From Candidatus Adiutrix sp. (GTDB lineage Bacteria; Desulfobacterota; Desulfarculia; Adiutricales; Adiutricaceae): a stretch of 5,228 bases of DNA. The stretch's first letter is position 1; each line of letters opens with the position of its first letter. The DNA is taken from positions 1-5,228 of the forward strand of contig JAISRV010000292.1 of the NCBI GenBank assembly GCA_031273445.1, written 5' to 3'. A model generated the notes under the pieces. It saw only the letters and a program-made list of their open reading frames with translations, was not told where the DNA came from and made no database searches. A program made the translations under genes and the position numbers. Positions 3,466 through 5,228 of this stretch are shown piece after piece.

Positions 3466-5228
3466 GCCGTCTGGTCGTGCGGCTGTATGTTTTTTTCGCC
3501 CGCCGCCGCCTTTTTCTGGCCCTTCTGACCCTGGCCTTTCTGGCGGCCTCCCTGGGGCTGGCCCTGGATATGAAGCCGGACAAGAGCCTGACCGCTTTGA
3601 TTCCAGATTCTTCGGCTCATCTGCGCGAGAGCGCGGCGCTTTTGGATATGGCGCCCTTCGCGCGGGTCATGCTGGTGCAGTTGACGGCTGAAAGGCCGGC
3701 GGCGGAACCCTGGCTGGCCGAGGCGGCGGACCGCCTGGCCGACGGTCTTGAGCCGGGCTTGCTGACGCCTGTGGGCCGGGGGCGGGGTTGGCCGGAACTT
3801 CCGGACTTGATGGCCATCATCCCGGCGCTGTGCGACCGGGCCTGCCTGAGCCGGCTGACGGAGGCGGCGAAGCCGGAGCGCCTGGAGGCGGCCCTGGCCG
3901 GCCTTAAAAATGATCTGGCCGGGCTGGGCGGCCTGACCAGCCTCTTCTGGCGCGTCGACCCGCTGGGGCTGCGCGGCGAAATTTTCAGCCGCCTGCCTCA
4001 GAGCCAGGGCTTCCCCGCGCCGGACCCCGCGATCGGCTATCCCCTCACGCCGGACGGGCGGCGTCTGCTTTTGATCCTCAAGCCGCGGGTCTCCATGAAC
4101 GACGCCGAAGGGGCTAAAAAAATAATGGCCGAGCTGGAGCGCCTGACGGCCGAACTGCCGGCCGGGATCAGCGCCCAGGTCGCCGGGGCTCACCGCCATA
4201 CCGCGGCCAACGCCCTGGCCATCGAGCGCGACCTGACCCTGACCATGACCCTGGCCATGGTTCTTATTCTGGCCATTTACCTTTTCCTGGTGCGCAGCCC
4301 CGGCGCGCTGTGGCTGTTTCTGACCCCGGCGGCGGCCGTGCTGGCGGCGGCGGCCGGTTTAAGGCTGATTTTCCCGGCCGCCTCGGGCCTGGCTTTGGGC
4401 TTCGGCGCGGCGGTGCTGGGCATCGCCGAGGACTATGCCGTGCATGTGCATTTCGCTTTAAGACGCGCGCCGGACAAGAGCGCGGCTCTGGCGCTGACGG
4501 CCCGCCCGCTGATGATGAGCGTCGTTTTGTGCGCGGCGGGCTTTGGCGTGTTGATGTTTTCTTCCATTCCGGCCATTCGGCAGCTGGCTTTGTTTTCCGC
4601 TCTGGCCCTGGCGGCCGGCTACGTCTGGGCCATGCTCGTTCTGCCCCACTGCCCGGGCATGGACCGGCCGCGGGAAAGCGGCGCCCCGCCTAAAACCGGG
4701 CGGGCGGCGGCGGAGAAATCCCGCTTCGGGCCCCGTCTGGTCCTCCCCCTGAGCCTGTTTCTGGCCGCCGCCGCGGGCCTTATGGCCGCGAACCTGCCGG
4801 GCGGCCTGTCGGTGCGCGATCTGGGGCTGTCCGACGCCGCGCTCCTGGCCGACCAGCGGTCAATCGAGGCGGTTTGGCGTATGGACGGCGGTCGGCGGGT
4901 TTTTCTGGCGGGCGGGGCCACGGAAGAAGAGGCCCTGGCCCTGGCCGCCGAAACCGAGGCGGCCTTGAACCTGGGGGGCGAAGCGCGGTCGGCCGTTTCT
5001 CTGGCCGCGCTTCTGCCGCCGCTTGACGAACAGAGGCGGAACATCGCCGCCTGGAACGCTTTTCTGGCCGAGCGCGGGCCGCTTGTCCGCGAGTCGCTGG
5101 CCGAGGCCGCGCGGCGGGCCGGTTTTGCCGAAGGCGCTTTTGAGCCGTTTGGCCGGTGGTTTTTCGCCCCGCCGCCATACCTTTCGTCCGCCGGCTTGAA
5201 AAAGGCCGGCCTGGATTTTTTGACGGAT
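3462..5228 (+). CDS. MMPL/RND-family lipid exporter, 3'-truncated
   Basis: This is an inner-membrane proton-driven exporter of the RND/MMPL superfamily, which moves lipids or lipid-linked products outward. The frame is open from ATG 3462 to the window edge, 589 codons, with no stop. Related exporters are near 780 residues, so the last membrane bundle is missing. Order: first membrane helix (about 17-35); first periplasmic domain (about 36-255); helices at about 258-277, 282-303, 308-325, 350-368 and 374-394; a short cytoplasmic linker rich in charge; a seventh helix (about 426-443); and the start of the second periplasmic domain. The fourth helix ends in GIAEDYAVHVHF, where the Asp324-Tyr325 pair matches the DY pair used for proton relay in MmpL proteins. 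The start shares ATGA with the LolA-like gene's stop and has no clear ribosome binding site of its own, so coupled translation is expected. Position after ACP, acyltransferase and LolA-like genes suggests it exports the polyene- or acyl-lipid made by this operon (ApeM-like role). The substrate is inferred. Confidence 0.93.
   Translation, partial: MSRLVVRLYVFFARRRLFLALLTLAFLAASLGLALDMKPDKSLTALIPDSSAHLRESAALLDMAPFARVMLVQLTAERPAAEPWLAEAADRLADGLEPGLLTPVGRGRGWPELPDLMAIIPALCDRACLSRLTEAAKPERLEAALAGLKNDLAGLGGLTSLFWRVDPLGLRGEIFSRLPQSQGFPAPDPAIGYPLTPDGRRLLLILKPRVSMNDAEGAKKIMAELERLTAELPAGISAQVAGAHRHTAANALAIERDLTLTMTLAMVLILAIYLFLVRSPGALWLFLTPAAAVLAAAAGLRLIFPAASGLALGFGAAVLGIAEDYAVHVHFALRRAPDKSAALALTARPLMMSVVLCAAGFGVLMFSSIPAIRQLALFSALALAAGYVWAMLVLPHCPGMDRPRESGAPPKTGRAAAEKSRFGPRLVLPLSLFLAAAAGLMAANLPGGLSVRDLGLSDAALLADQRSIEAVWRMDGGRRVFLAGGATEEEALALAAETEAALNLGGEARSAVSLAALLPPLDEQRRNIAAWNAFLAERGPLVRESLAEAARRAGFAEGAFEPFGRWFFAPPPYLSSAGLKKAGLDFLTD

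Noticed and set aside
3441..4199. Minus-strand ORF of 252 codons opposite the MMPL gene
   Set aside because: The + strand encodes a continuous MMPL protein here. The antisense product is Gln/Arg/Gly-rich with no domain pattern.

Overview
The window is a compact stretch of one GC-rich operon from a Gram-negative bacterium. All seven genes are on the + strand, and the longest gene-free gap is 66 bases. An outer membrane is implied by a lipoprotein with a lipobox, a LolA-type periplasmic protein and an MMPL/RND exporter. Third codon positions are mostly G or C. The lineage cannot be fixed from sequence alone; a high-GC proteobacterium or a Desulfobacterota-like organism would fit, and this is a weak inference.

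Layout: a 5'-truncated beta-ketoacyl-ACP synthase (1-864); an acyl carrier protein (931-1200); a PlsC-type acyltransferase with a TTG start overlapping the ACP stop (1197-1976); a small lipoprotein whose start lies inside the acyltransferase end (1958-2377); a hotdog-fold 3-hydroxyacyl-ACP dehydratase-like protein (2408-2845); a LolA-like carrier (2842-3465); and an MMPL-family exporter cut by the right edge (3462-5228). The last three are joined by ATGA stop/start overlaps. I see no RNA gene, mobile element, CRISPR array, convincing promoter or terminator.

This combination (KS, stand-alone ACP, lysophospholipid-type acyltransferase, ApeI/ApeP-like dehydratase, LolA-like protein, MMPL exporter) is the toolkit of aryl polyene (APE)/xanthomonadin-type pigment clusters. 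In these a type II PKS/FAS-like system builds a polyene chain on an ACP, an acyltransferase attaches it to a membrane lipid, and the MMPL and LolA-like proteins are thought to move the product to the outer membrane. The adenylating enzyme, ketoreductase, chain-length-factor KS and thioesterase usual in such clusters are not in the window and would have to lie outside it. The assignment is therefore an inference from gene content.

Points worth a second look are the embedded lipoprotein, the dehydratase-like protein without the canonical catalytic His, an A AAA AAA slippery heptamer directly before the acyltransferase stop that leads by -1 shift into the lipoprotein frame, and a 19-codon ORF bridging the KS and ACP genes.
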